Positions 25,203-33,788 of a DNA stretch of 48,111 bases are shown here, one piece after another (within the stretch, counting starts at the first letter, position 1; every line of letters starts with the position of its first letter). Source of the DNA: Caballeronia catudaia (GTDB taxonomy: Bacteria; Pseudomonadota; Gammaproteobacteria; Burkholderiales; Burkholderiaceae); assembly GCF_001544755.2 (NCBI RefSeq), contig NZ_FCOF02000047.1:1-48111 (forward strand), read 5' to 3'. The position numbers were made by a program, and so were the translations under genes. Under the pieces are notes generated by a model. That model had not been told where the DNA came from. It was given only the letters and a program-made list of their open reading frames with translations, and did no database searches.

Positions 25203-26990
25203 ATGGCAACACGAACGAAGCCGCTGTCGATCACCTGCGGCGAACGCGCCGCGCTCAATGCACTCGCCGCGCTCGTGGCCGTGGCGCTCGCCGGATGCGC
25301 GGGCGCGCCGCACACGCCCGTCGCGCAGGACGACGCATCCGCTTCGGCGACATCCCGATCGACCGATGACGACGCCCGCATGGTCAGCGCGACGGGCTCC
25401 GAACAGGGCATCGCGAATCCGTTGCCGGCGAGCCCAACGGCCACGATCGGCGGCAGCGCGACGGCGTTTGCGACGAAGAACGCGCTCTACACGCCCGTGC
25501 CGTTCTCGAGCCTGCCCGGATGGGGCGCGGATAACGTCGCCGAATCGTGGGATGCGTTCCGGCGCAGTTGTGGCGTGCTCGGCGGCAAGCCGGGATGGGC
25601 CGCGCCGTGCGCCGCGTCGCGCAATGTCGATGCGGCCAGCAGCGCCGCCATCCGCCGGTTTTTTGAGGACAACTTCACGGTCTACCAGATACGCAATGTC
25701 GATAAATCCGCGCGCGGCGTGCTGACCGGCTATTACGAACCGATTCTGAAAGGCAGCCGCGAGCGGCATCCGCCGTTCGTCTACCCCGTCTATGGCGTGC
25801 CGACCGACCTGCTGTTTCTCGACGCGCGGCGTCTGCCGCCCGGCGCACGCGGCATGCCGGTCCCGGCGCGCATCGAAGGCCGCAACGTCGTGCCGCTGTC
25901 GACGGTTTCGATGAGCGGCAAGACGTACACGCTTCGCGTCGGCGATACGGTGCCGGACATCCGCGACAAGAAGCTGCGATTGCGCCGCGAAGGGGCGAAT
26001 ATCGTGCCCTACTACTCGCGCGCGGAGATCGAGCGCGGTTTGAGCAAGGCCCCCGTGCTCGCCTATGTGGAAGACCCCGCGATGCTCTATTCTATGCAGT
26101 TGCAGGGTGCCGGAAAGATCGTGTTGCCGGACGGCAAGACCGTCATCCGGCTCGCCTATGCGGAACAGAACGGTTTTGCGTTCAACCCGCGCGTCGCCAG
26201 CGCGGGAACGAAGGGTCGCAGAATTTTGGTGCGGGGCGTCGAGATCGACCTTGAAGAAGGCACCGTGAGCACTCGGATCACTCAAAACAACGACGGCGGC
26301 GACGCTTCCGACGATGCGCCCCAGTCCTCATTGCTGCGCGGCGCGCAGGACCCGCCTTCCGCGAGCGCGCACGGCGATGCCGACTCCGCGCCGGAATCGC
26401 CGCTTTTGCGCGGCTTCAATCTCGCGAAGAGCGCCGCCGCGCATCCGGCGCGCGTGAGTGCGCCATCGGCGCCGTCTGCGACGACGGTCGGAACCGTCCT
26501 CGCGGCGAAAACCGCAGCGCCATCGCTCGCGAACGCGCCGCCGATCAGCTACACCTACGCTGCATCGGACCCGAGTTATGTGTTCTTCCGCATGATTCCC
26601 GATTCGCCCGCCGGCCCCATCGGCGCACTCGGCGTGCCGCTTTCCGCGGGACGCTCGGCGGCCATCGATCCGCGCACGACGCCGCTCGGCGCGCCGGTTT
26701 TCATCGACGCGAGCGAGGGCGCGGCGTCCGTCACGCGTCTCTTGATGGCGCAGGACGCGGGCGGCGCGATACGCGGCGCCGTGCGCGCCGACTACTTCCT
26801 CGGCACCGGGCCGCATGCGCAACAGCAGGCGAGCCGGATCAAGCAGCCCGCGCAGATGTGGGTGCTGCTGCCCAAAGGACTCCGGATTTCCGCGAAAGAA
26901 AGCGGCGTGCGCGTGCGAGGCGGTCCGATGATCCCGAGCGCCGATTGCGTCGTGAGCGATCCGGACCTGTGCGTCGACGATACCCAATGA
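25203..26990 (+). CDS. mltA: Lipoprotein lytic murein transglycosylase A (MltA with 3D domain), T6SS-linked
   Basis: MltA cleaves peptidoglycan glycan strands to 1,6-anhydro-muropeptides at the outer membrane. A lipobox LAGC puts the lipidated Cys at residue 32. The MltA domain includes LTGYYEPILKGS, and the C-terminal 3D domain holds AGRSAAIDPRTTPLG. The acidic motif QDAGGAIRG with RADYF is intact (Asp518 and Asp530). At 595 residues it is much longer than the usual roughly 370-400, because a low-complexity linker (about 350-455) with two similar LLRG motifs splits the domains. Placed between the T6SS kinase and the response regulator, it may open the wall for the T6SS apparatus; that role is inferred. 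Confidence 0.9.
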   Translation: MATRTKPLSITCGERAALNALAALVAVALAGCAGAPHTPVAQDDASASATSRSTDDDARMVSATGSEQGIANPLPASPTATIGGSATAFATKNALYTPVPFSSLPGWGADNVAESWDAFRRSCGVLGGKPGWAAPCAASRNVDAASSAAIRRFFEDNFTVYQIRNVDKSARGVLTGYYEPILKGSRERHPPFVYPVYGVPTDLLFLDARRLPPGARGMPVPARIEGRNVVPLSTVSMSGKTYTLRVGDTVPDIRDKKLRLRREGANIVPYYSRAEIERGLSKAPVLAYVEDPAMLYSMQLQGAGKIVLPDGKTVIRLAYAEQNGFAFNPRVASAGTKGRRILVRGVEIDLEEGTVSTRITQNNDGGDASDDAPQSSLLRGAQDPPSASAHGDADSAPESPLLRGFNLAKSAAAHPARVSAPSAPSATTVGTVLAAKTAAPSLANAPPISYTYAASDPSYVFFRMIPDSPAGPIGALGVPLSAGRSAAIDPRTTPLGAPVFIDASEGAASVTRLLMAQDAGGAIRGAVRADYFLGTGPHAQQQASRIKQPAQMWVLLPKGLRISAKESGVRVRGGPMIPSADCVVSDPDLCVDDTQ

Positions 26991-27026
26991 AATGCGAGCG
27001 CTGAACGCGCCCTAGCGGGAGAAAAC

Positions 27027-27734
27027 ATGAGGTTTCTCGTCGCCGATGACCATGAACTGATCCGCCAGGCCGTCAAATCCCTGTTGCGTGGAATCGATCC
27101 CGACGCGCAGTTCGACGAAGCCGACAACTGGGAGACGCTCGCCGCCGCCGCGCGCCCGGAAGCGAATCACGATCTAGCGATCGTCGATCTGCACATGTCG
27201 GGCATGGCGAGCGCGGCGTCGCTGACGGCGCTGCTGAAAGCGAACCCCGCGCTGCCGCTCGTGGTGCTGTCCGCGGAAGAATCGGTCGATGAAATGCGCG
27301 CCGTGCTCGCCGCCGGCGCGCTCGGTTTCGTGCCGAAGCGCGAACCCGCCAACGTGATGGTCAAGGCGATCGAGCTGGTGCTGTCGGGCGGCGCGTATGT
27401 GCCGATCGAAGCGCTGAGCCTCATCGATCCGACGCCCGCGCGGCTCGCCCGTCAGACAGCCGCCGAGCGCCCGCGCCCCGTCACGCATGCGTCGGCCGCC
27501 GCGCTCGCGCCGCATCATCTGCATCTAATGGAAAACCTCTCGCCGCGGCAGCGCGAAATCATGCGGCTCGTGCATCGCGGCTGCACGAACAAGATGATCG
27601 CGCGTGAGCTGCTCGTGGCCGAGGGCACGGTGAAAGTGCATCTTTCGGTGATTTTCCGGGCGCTCGGCGTGCACAACCGGTCGTCGGCGATCGCGCTCAT
27701 CAACGGCTGGCTGCAAAGCGGGCGCACGCTTTGA
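27027..27734 (+). CDS. NarL/FixJ-family response regulator with LuxR-type HTH
   Basis: This 235-residue two-domain regulator has a receiver domain with the acidic pair in VADDHE, phospho-acceptor Asp54 in AIVDLHMSG and Lys in FVPKREP. A LuxR-type helix-turn-helix follows (LSPRQREIMRLVHRG then VAEGTVKVHLSVIFRALGV). GGGAG lies upstream of the ATG. It is 36 bases after mltA in the same direction, so it may be transcribed with the T6SS operon. It converges with the hybrid kinase gene, its likely partner. The regulated genes cannot be read from the sequence. Confidence 0.9.
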   Translation: MRFLVADDHELIRQAVKSLLRGIDPDAQFDEADNWETLAAAARPEANHDLAIVDLHMSGMASAASLTALLKANPALPLVVLSAEESVDEMRAVLAAGALGFVPKREPANVMVKAIELVLSGGAYVPIEALSLIDPTPARLARQTAAERPRPVTHASAAALAPHHLHLMENLSPRQREIMRLVHRGCTNKMIARELLVAEGTVKVHLSVIFRALGVHNRSSAIALINGWLQSGRTL

Positions 27735-27761
27735 CCGATGCCGCCGATGCCGCCGATGCCG
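27735..27761. repeat. Three 9-base tandem repeats (CCGATGCCG)
   Basis: Three exact copies of CCGATGCCG fill most of the 40-base gap between the convergent response regulator and kinase genes. There is no stem followed by a T-tract, so it is not an obvious terminator. Confidence 0.8.
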
Positions 27762-27774
27762 CCGGTCACGCCAT

Positions 27775-29547
27775 TCACGCCGCCGCGTCCTGTCCGCGCG
27801 CCTGCAGCAGCGCATCGAGCGTGCGGCGCAGGCGCGTCGGCGTGACGGGCTTGTGAAGGATCGGCACGCCTTCGGCCGCGAGCGCCGCAAGTCCGGGCGA
27901 CGCCATGTCGCCCGTGATCACCACGCTCGCCGGCTCGCCATGCCCGCGCCGCCGCAACGCCTCGCGCACCGCCTGAAGCACCTCGGCGCCGGTTCCGTTG
28001 CGATCGAGCTGGTAATCGCACAGGAGCGCATCGGGGACGAAGCCGTCGGAAATCGCACGCACGGCGGCGAGTTCGTCGCGGCAGCCGCGCACGATGCAGC
28101 CCCAGCGCGCGAGCAACGCGCCGAGTGCGTCGAGGTTCGCGGGATCGTCGTCGACGCACAGCACGCGGCGTCCTTCGATGCATCCGCCAATCGATAACGG
28201 CGCGCACAGACTCGATGTCGCTAGGCTCGCATCGCCGAGCCGGACCGGCACGCGGATGGTCGTGCCGCGGCCGGGCCCGGAACGCAGTATCGGTTCTCCG
28301 CCGAGGAGGCGCGTGAGACGGCGCACCGTCGCGAGTCCGAGCCCGTGGCCCTGACGCGCGGCATGTTGCGGCAGCGGCGCCTGATAGAAGTCCTCGAAAA
28401 CGAGCGCATGCTCGTGCGGCTCGATGCCGATGCCCGAATCGCGCACTTCCACATGACAGCGCGCGGTGCCGCCGTACCGCACGCCGATCCAGATCGAGCC
28501 GCGCTCGGTGTAGCGCACGGCGTTCGACACCAGATTGCCGATCACGCGTTCGAGCAGCACCGGATCGGTGAACGCGATAACTTCCGTCGGCGCGATACGC
28601 AGCGCCAGCCCTTTCGCCGCGGCGGCGGGCCGGAATTGCCGCTCGATGCGCGCGAGCAGCTCCGCCAGCCGGAAATGCTGCGGAATGACCTGTGTCACGC
28701 CGCTTTCGATGCGCGCGAGATCGAGCACCTGATTGAAGAGCTGATTCAGCGCCTCGACATTGGCGATGATGTGTTGCGCGGACTCATCGCGTTCCTGCGC
28801 GCTCGCGCGGTTGTCGCTCAACGCCTGCGCGAGGAGTCCGATAGCGTGCAGCGGTTGACGCAGATCATGACTCGCGGCCGCGAAAAAGCGCGTCTTCGCG
28901 AGGCTCGCTTCCTCGATCACGCTTTTCTGGACTGCGATGGTTTGCGCCTGGCGCTCCTGATGCATGCGCGCCTCGACGATGCCGCGAAACAGCCCGCGAT
29001 ACTGCGATCCGAACACGTGCACGGCGGCGACGAACACCGCCAGCACGAGGCCCAGTTCGAAGCGGCCGTCATCGGGCCATAGCAGGCTGATCGCGGTGAC
29101 GGGCAGCAGCAGCGTCAGCACCGCGCCCGACAGATTGAGCAGATTGAGCCCGTTCGATACATAGGCGAGCGCGGCCAGCGTCACGAGCAGAACCGCCTGC
29201 GTAACGACGAACGCGGCGGATTCGCTTCGGAACGCGAAGCAGATCGCGATGCCGGGCGCTGCGTGCAGCATCACGTTTCTCAGCGCGTGCAGGCGGATCC
29301 AGCGCCGGGTGTCGAAACGAAGCGGATCGCGCCGCCGCCAGCCCCATAGGCAAATTGCGAAACAGTTCGCAATCCCATAGAAAACGAGGCACCAGAGCAG
29401 GGGCCGCCCGGGATGCGTCTCTGGAAGGCAGAATGCGCCGAGAACCGCAATGGAACACGTGTGCGCGATGAAGGATACGGGGTCCGCCGCATAGAGCGCG
29501 CTTGCGAGATCCTCGTCGATCTCGCCACGCTCACGATCGCCATGCAT
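27775..29547 (-). CDS. Membrane hybrid histidine kinase with C-terminal receiver domain
   Basis: This 590-residue inner-membrane sensor has about six hydrophobic segments in residues 20-180 and no clear periplasmic domain. HisKA follows, with the phospho-acceptor in ASHDLRQPLHA (His near 225), then an ATPase domain with GNLVSNAVRYTERG and GHGLGLATVRRL. A receiver domain at the C-terminus has CVDDDP and the acceptor Asp near 510 in LLCDYQLD. AAGGGG precedes the ATG. It converges with the NarL-type regulator and diverges from the sigma-like gene. The signal sensed is unknown; a membrane-embedded or cytoplasmic cue fits the layout. Confidence 0.9.
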   Translation of the reverse strand: MHGDRERGEIDEDLASALYAADPVSFIAHTCSIAVLGAFCLPETHPGRPLLWCLVFYGIANCFAICLWGWRRRDPLRFDTRRWIRLHALRNVMLHAAPGIAICFAFRSESAAFVVTQAVLLVTLAALAYVSNGLNLLNLSGAVLTLLLPVTAISLLWPDDGRFELGLVLAVFVAAVHVFGSQYRGLFRGIVEARMHQERQAQTIAVQKSVIEEASLAKTRFFAAASHDLRQPLHAIGLLAQALSDNRASAQERDESAQHIIANVEALNQLFNQVLDLARIESGVTQVIPQHFRLAELLARIERQFRPAAAAKGLALRIAPTEVIAFTDPVLLERVIGNLVSNAVRYTERGSIWIGVRYGGTARCHVEVRDSGIGIEPHEHALVFEDFYQAPLPQHAARQGHGLGLATVRRLTRLLGGEPILRSGPGRGTTIRVPVRLGDASLATSSLCAPLSIGGCIEGRRVLCVDDDPANLDALGALLARWGCIVRGCRDELAAVRAISDGFVPDALLCDYQLDRNGTGAEVLQAVREALRRRGHGEPASVVITGDMASPGLAALAAEGVPILHKPVTPTRLRRTLDALLQARGQDAAA

Positions 29548-29671
29548 CTGTCATCCCCTTTTTGCGTTGCTTGCTTCGGGTGACGTCAGGCATCGGGCGG
29601 ACGTTGTGAATCGGGACGGCGCGTTCGCTGTGCAATTCGTGGTCGCCTGCTTGACCGGTTTACCCGAAAGT

Positions 29672-29692
29672 TTAGTCAACGGATATGACTAA
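29672..29692. promoter_or_regulatory. Inverted repeat TTAGTCA-N7-TGACTAA, candidate operator
   Basis: Perfect seven-base arms flank the spacer ACGGATA in an AT-rich part of the 216-base region between the divergent kinase and sigma-like genes. It lies about 90 bases before the sigma-like start. Dyads of this size are typical of dimeric regulators, for example the NarL-type protein nearby. The binder is not known. Confidence 0.5.
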
Positions 29693-29763
29693 CTTCATAT
29701 TGGTCGTTCCATAGGAGAAAACCATACTCATGACGTTGCCACCTATTCGAGGGGATTGACAAC

Positions 29764-30555
29764 GTGGAGACCTTAACTATGAATCCCGTCTGCGAGACGG
29801 GCGCGCCTTCGATGCTCACCGATCTGTGGCGCAGGCGCACGCAACTGTCGCACGACGAAATGGCGTCCATCTACAAGCTCGTGAAAGGCGCATTGCGCAG
29901 CTATCACCCGCCCGAGCTGCAATCGCTCAGGGAGGACAAGGAGGAACTCGTCGCGCAATTCATTTATTCGAAAGTGCTGCGTCTCGAACCGGGACACGGC
30001 GAATCGCACGCGAGCGAACAGAGCGCGCCATCGAGCGGCTATGCGGTATGCACGTATTTCAGGCGCTTTCTGATCGATTGCCTGCGCAGCGCGAGCTATC
30101 AGCGCGACGTGTCGATGGAGCTCGACGGCATCGTTCAGCAAGTCGATGCACACGCGCACGCCGTCGACGATCCGGTCGAATCCGTGTTGATGCAATACGG
30201 CCTCGACGAAGCGCGCGTGCGAGCTCTCGCGCGCGCCTTCATCGACGATCTCGACAAGTACGAGCAACTCGTGCTCGCGGGGACCCTCGGCTGGTGCTCG
30301 GGCGGTAAAGGCGGCCTGTTCGGGATCGCGACGCGGCATCACATTCCTTCGTACCACTATCGCGCGGTCCGGCTCGGCGTCACGTTGAAGAAATCGGCGC
30401 AGAGCGCGGATTTCGCCGCGACCAAGATCGGCCGATGGATCGGCGGCGTGCTCGGCATCGCGATCAGCGCGGAGAATCAGGCCGCCATTCTGCTCGTGCT
30501 GAACCTGCTCGCGGTCGAATCGAGCCAGACGAGGTTTTCCTCGGAGACGCTCTGA
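29764..30555 (+). CDS. Sigma-70-like (ECF-type) protein, divergent
   Basis: I do not recognise a named family for this 263-residue protein. Its layout resembles a sigma-70 factor. Helices REDKEELVAQFIYSKVL and YFRRFLIDCLRSASYQRD look like regions 2.1-2.2 and 2.3-2.4. A later LDKYEQLVLAGTL segment followed by GIATRHHIPSYHYRAVRLG looks like the region 4 helix-turn-helix. A further ~65 residues end the protein with a hydrophobic helix (GVLGIAISAENQAAILLVLNLLAV). A GTG start with GAGGGG upstream and an ATG five codons later with GGAG upstream are both plausible. It sits beside two-component genes at the end of a T6SS locus, suggesting a regulatory role. Homology by profile was not tested. Confidence 0.55.
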   Translation: METLTMNPVCETGAPSMLTDLWRRRTQLSHDEMASIYKLVKGALRSYHPPELQSLREDKEELVAQFIYSKVLRLEPGHGESHASEQSAPSSGYAVCTYFRRFLIDCLRSASYQRDVSMELDGIVQQVDAHAHAVDDPVESVLMQYGLDEARVRALARAFIDDLDKYEQLVLAGTLGWCSGGKGGLFGIATRHHIPSYHYRAVRLGVTLKKSAQSADFAATKIGRWIGGVLGIAISAENQAAILLVLNLLAVESSQTRFSSETL

Positions 30556-30562
30556 CGATGCT

Positions 30563-31996
30563 TCAGTCGGCGTCGGTCATCGCGGTGGGCACGATGAGCC
30601 TCTCCGGCGCGGTCGATTTCGCGAAGCGCGACACGGCGTAGTACAGCAGGCCCGGCACGACGATGCCCACGATCCACGACACATCGACGCCGCCGAGCGC
30701 GTCGACCCACGGGCCGGTGTAGAAGCCCGTCGCGACGAACGGCATCTGCACGAGCACGCCGAGCGCATAGACCGTGATGCCGGCGACGTTCCATCGACCG
30801 TAGCGGCCGTTGACGTCGAACAGCGCCGGCACGTCGTAGCGTTCGCGCGTGACCCAGTAGTAGTCGACGAGATTGATCGCGCTCCACGGCGTGAAGAACA
30901 CGAGCAGAAACAGCAGGAACGAAGAGAAGGCCTTGAGGAACGAGTGCTGTCCGAGAAGCGCGAGCGCGCTCGACGCCGCCACGCTCAGCAGCACGAAGAC
31001 GAGGCGCGTGCGCGCCGGAATCTCGCGCTGTCCGCCGAAGCCGGTGACGATGGCCGCGACCGACATCACGCTGCCGTATGCGTTGAGCGTGGTGATCGTC
31101 AGCTTGCCGAGCGCGATCGTGAAATAGAGCACGGCGGCGATCGCGCCGCTCGCGCCGAGCCCGACGATGAACCCGACCTCGTGCCCTGAAAAGCGCTCGC
31201 CGGCGAGCGCGGCGGCCAGCACGCCGAAGGTCATCGACACCTGCGCGCCGATCACCGTGCCGCTGAATACCGCGAAGAAGGTCTTGAGCGCGGACGTCGA
31301 CTTCGGCAGATAGCGCGAATAATCCGCGACGTACGGCCCGTACGCGATCTGCCACGACGCCGACAGCGAGACCGCGAGCAGGAACGAAGCGACGGTGAAG
31401 TGCCGGTTGGCGAGCAGCGTGTCGAGCGCGTGGCCGTGCAGCAGGCTCGCGAACAGATACAGGAACGCGAGCGTGCCGACGATGCTCGACACGCGGCCCA
31501 TCGCATGAATGATGCGATAGCCGAGCGCGGTGAGCACCACGACCAGCGCCGCGAAGATCAGGATCGATGTCGTGTTGTCCGTGTGCAGCAGCTCGCCGAT
31601 CGCCTGTCCCGCGAGCACCGTGCCGCCCGCGGAAAAGCCGATGTACATCACGCAGACGAGCACGAGCGGGATGATCGCGCCGTACACGCCGAACTGCACG
31701 CGGCTCGAGATCATCTGCGGCAGGCCGAGCTGCGGTCCTTGCGCGCCGTGCAGCGCCATCACCGCGCCACCGAGCACCTGGCCGATGAGAAGCCCGATCA
31801 GCGACCAGAACACATCGCCGCCGAGCACGACCGCGAGCGCGCCGACGACCACCGCCGTGACCTGCAGATTCGCGCCGAACCACAGCGTGAACTGGCTGAA
31901 GAGATTGCCGTGGCGCTCGGCGTCGGGAATGTAGTCGATCGAGCGGCGCTCGATGAGCGTTGCATTGCCGGCGGAATTCGTGGTGTTACGTTCCAT
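30563..31996 (-). CDS. NCS1-family permease (purine/cytosine/hydantoin-type transporter)
   Basis: This roughly 477-residue inner-membrane protein has about 12 hydrophobic segments. NCS1 features include the N-terminal IDYIPDAERHG, GGAVMALHGAQGPQLGLPQM and the WQIAYGPYVADYSRYLP region of the central helices. Such carriers import nucleobases, hydantoins, allantoin or related compounds with a cation. The chosen ATG has GGAGACGAGC just upstream; an ATG ten codons earlier lacks that support. It is last in the CoA-transferase-ACAD-EtfB-EtfA run (64-base gap), so it probably imports the substrate or a precursor of that pathway. Confidence 0.88.
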   Translation of the reverse strand: MERNTTNSAGNATLIERRSIDYIPDAERHGNLFSQFTLWFGANLQVTAVVVGALAVVLGGDVFWSLIGLLIGQVLGGAVMALHGAQGPQLGLPQMISSRVQFGVYGAIIPLVLVCVMYIGFSAGGTVLAGQAIGELLHTDNTTSILIFAALVVVLTALGYRIIHAMGRVSSIVGTLAFLYLFASLLHGHALDTLLANRHFTVASFLLAVSLSASWQIAYGPYVADYSRYLPKSTSALKTFFAVFSGTVIGAQVSMTFGVLAAALAGERFSGHEVGFIVGLGASGAIAAVLYFTIALGKLTITTLNAYGSVMSVAAIVTGFGGQREIPARTRLVFVLLSVAASSALALLGQHSFLKAFSSFLLFLLVFFTPWSAINLVDYYWVTRERYDVPALFDVNGRYGRWNVAGITVYALGVLVQMPFVATGFYTGPWVDALGGVDVSWIVGIVVPGLLYYAVSRFAKSTAPERLIVPTAMTDAD

Positions 31997-32060
31997 GCTC
32001 GTCTCCTGAGCGGTGAGGAACTTCATGAGGGAATGTGACGCGCCCGCTGTGCCGCGGAAT

Positions 32061-32993
32061 TCAGATCGCGTCGATGAACGCCGGAACGATCTCGTGCAGA
32101 TCGCCGACGATGCCGTAATCGGCGACGCCGAAAATCGGTGCTTCGGGGTCCTTGTTGATCGCGACGATCACCTTCGAGTCCTTCATGCCGGCCAGATGCT
32201 GGATCGCCCCGGAAATCCCGACGGCCACATACAACCGGGGCGCGACGATCTTGCCGGTCTGTCCGACCTGATAGTCGTTCGGCACGAAGCCCGCGTCGAC
32301 GGCGGCGCGCGATGCGCCCAGCGCCGCGCCGAGCTTGTCGGCGAGCGGCGCGAGCACCTTCGCATAGTTTTCGCCGCTGCCGAGACCGCGCCCGCCCGAC
32401 ACGACGATGCTCGCGTTCGTGAGCTCGGGGCGGTCGAGCTTCGTCGCCTCGCGGCTCACGAAACGCGACAGGCCGGAATCGGGCGCGGCCTCGATGCGCT
32501 CCACCGGCGCGCTGCCGCCAACGGCTGCCACCGCGTCGAAGCTCGTGGCGCGCACGGTGACGACCTTGACGCGGTCGGCCGAGCGCACGGTCGCGATCGC
32601 GTTGCCCGCGTAGACCGGGCGCTCGAACGTGTCGTCGCCGACGACGGCGGTGATGTCGCTGATTTGCGCGACATCGAGCTTCGCGGCGATGCGCGGCATC
32701 ACGTTCTTGCCGTAGGCCGTCGCCGGCGCGAGGATGTGCGTGTAGCGCGACGCGAGGGGCAGCACCGTCGCCTCGACGTTCTCCGCGAGGCCGGCTTCGA
32801 GTTGCGGCGCATCGGCCAGCAGCACCTTCGACACGCCCGCGATCTTCGCCGCCGCATCCGCCGCGCGCTGCGCGCCGTGACCCGCGATCAGCACATCAAT
32901 GTCGGTGCCGATCTTCTGCGCGGCGCCGATGGTTTTGAGCGTCGCCGCATCGACCGATTCGCAGTCATGCTCCGCGATGATCAGAATCGTCAT
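32061..32993 (-). CDS. etfA: Electron transfer flavoprotein alpha subunit
   Basis: EtfA (310 residues) binds FAD and with EtfB carries electrons from acyl-CoA dehydrogenases to ETF-quinone oxidoreductase. The C-terminal FAD-binding signature is intact: GISGAIQHLAGMKDSKVIVA, then INKDPEAPIFGVADYGIVGD. GGAG precedes the start, and the gap after etfB is 13 bases. A dedicated ETF pair next to one acyl-CoA dehydrogenase suggests it serves that enzyme. Confidence 0.96.
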   Translation of the reverse strand: MTILIIAEHDCESVDAATLKTIGAAQKIGTDIDVLIAGHGAQRAADAAAKIAGVSKVLLADAPQLEAGLAENVEATVLPLASRYTHILAPATAYGKNVMPRIAAKLDVAQISDITAVVGDDTFERPVYAGNAIATVRSADRVKVVTVRATSFDAVAAVGGSAPVERIEAAPDSGLSRFVSREATKLDRPELTNASIVVSGGRGLGSGENYAKVLAPLADKLGAALGASRAAVDAGFVPNDYQVGQTGKIVAPRLYVAVGISGAIQHLAGMKDSKVIVAINKDPEAPIFGVADYGIVGDLHEIVPAFIDAI

Positions 32994-33006
32994 TTCCCTG
33001 TCTCCT

Positions 33007-33756
33007 TCAAAGAACCCTGGCTTCGGTCTTGAGCTTGCCGATCAGCGCCTGCACGTCGGGCAGCTTCACGCCGGCGGCGCGCCTGGATGGTTCGCTGACT
33101 TTCAGCGTCTGCAAACGCGGCGTTACATCCACGCCGAGTTCTTCCGGCCGGATCGTGTCGAGCGGCTTTTTCTTCGCCTTCATGAGGTTCGGCAATGTGA
33201 CGTAGCGCGGCTCGTTCAGACGCAGATCGGCTGTGATGACGGCGGGCAGTTTCAGCGACAGCGTTTCGGCGCCGCCGTCGATTTCGCGTGAGACCGTCGC
33301 GTGGCCATCCGCGATCGAGATGCTCGAAGCGAACGTCGCTTGCGGCAGGCCGGCGAGCGCGGCGAGCATCTGGCCGGTCTGATTCGAATCGTCGTCGATG
33401 GCCTGCTTGCCGAGCACGATGAGTTGCGGCGCTTCCCTGTCCGCGACGGCCTCGAGCAGCTTCGCGACGGCGAGCGGTTGCAGCTCCGCGTCCGATTCGA
33501 CGAGGATCGCGCGGTCCGCGCCCATCGCGAGCGCGGTGCGCAACGTGTCCCGCGCCTCGCCGACGCCGCAGCTCACGGCGATCACTTCAGTCGCGACACC
33601 GGCTTCCTTCAGGCGCACCGCGGCTTCCACGGCGATCTCATCGAACGGATTGACCGACATCTTCACGTTCGCGAGGTCCACGCCCGACTGATCCGACTTC
33701 ACGCCCACTTTCACATTCGCGTCGGCGACGCGCTTGACTGCCACCAGAATTTTCAC
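33007..33756 (-). CDS. etfB: Electron transfer flavoprotein beta subunit
   Basis: EtfB (249 residues, the usual size) begins MKILVAVKRVADANVKV from a GTG codon with GGGGAGACGGAAC upstream. It binds AMP and forms the ETF heterodimer with EtfA. The recognition-loop region with LPNLMKAKKKP is present; in EtfB this part docks to the dehydrogenase. It follows the acyl-CoA dehydrogenase by 32 bases and precedes etfA. Confidence 0.96.
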   Translation of the reverse strand: MKILVAVKRVADANVKVGVKSDQSGVDLANVKMSVNPFDEIAVEAAVRLKEAGVATEVIAVSCGVGEARDTLRTALAMGADRAILVESDAELQPLAVAKLLEAVADREAPQLIVLGKQAIDDDSNQTGQMLAALAGLPQATFASSISIADGHATVSREIDGGAETLSLKLPAVITADLRLNEPRYVTLPNLMKAKKKPLDTIRPEELGVDVTPRLQTLKVSEPSRRAAGVKLPDVQALIGKLKTEARVL

Positions 33757-33788
33757 GTTCCGTCTCCCCTTTCGAATGCCGATGCGCG

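Noticed and set aside
27735..27761. 9-base tandem repeats as a terminator between convergent genes
   Set aside because: No stem and T-tract on either strand.
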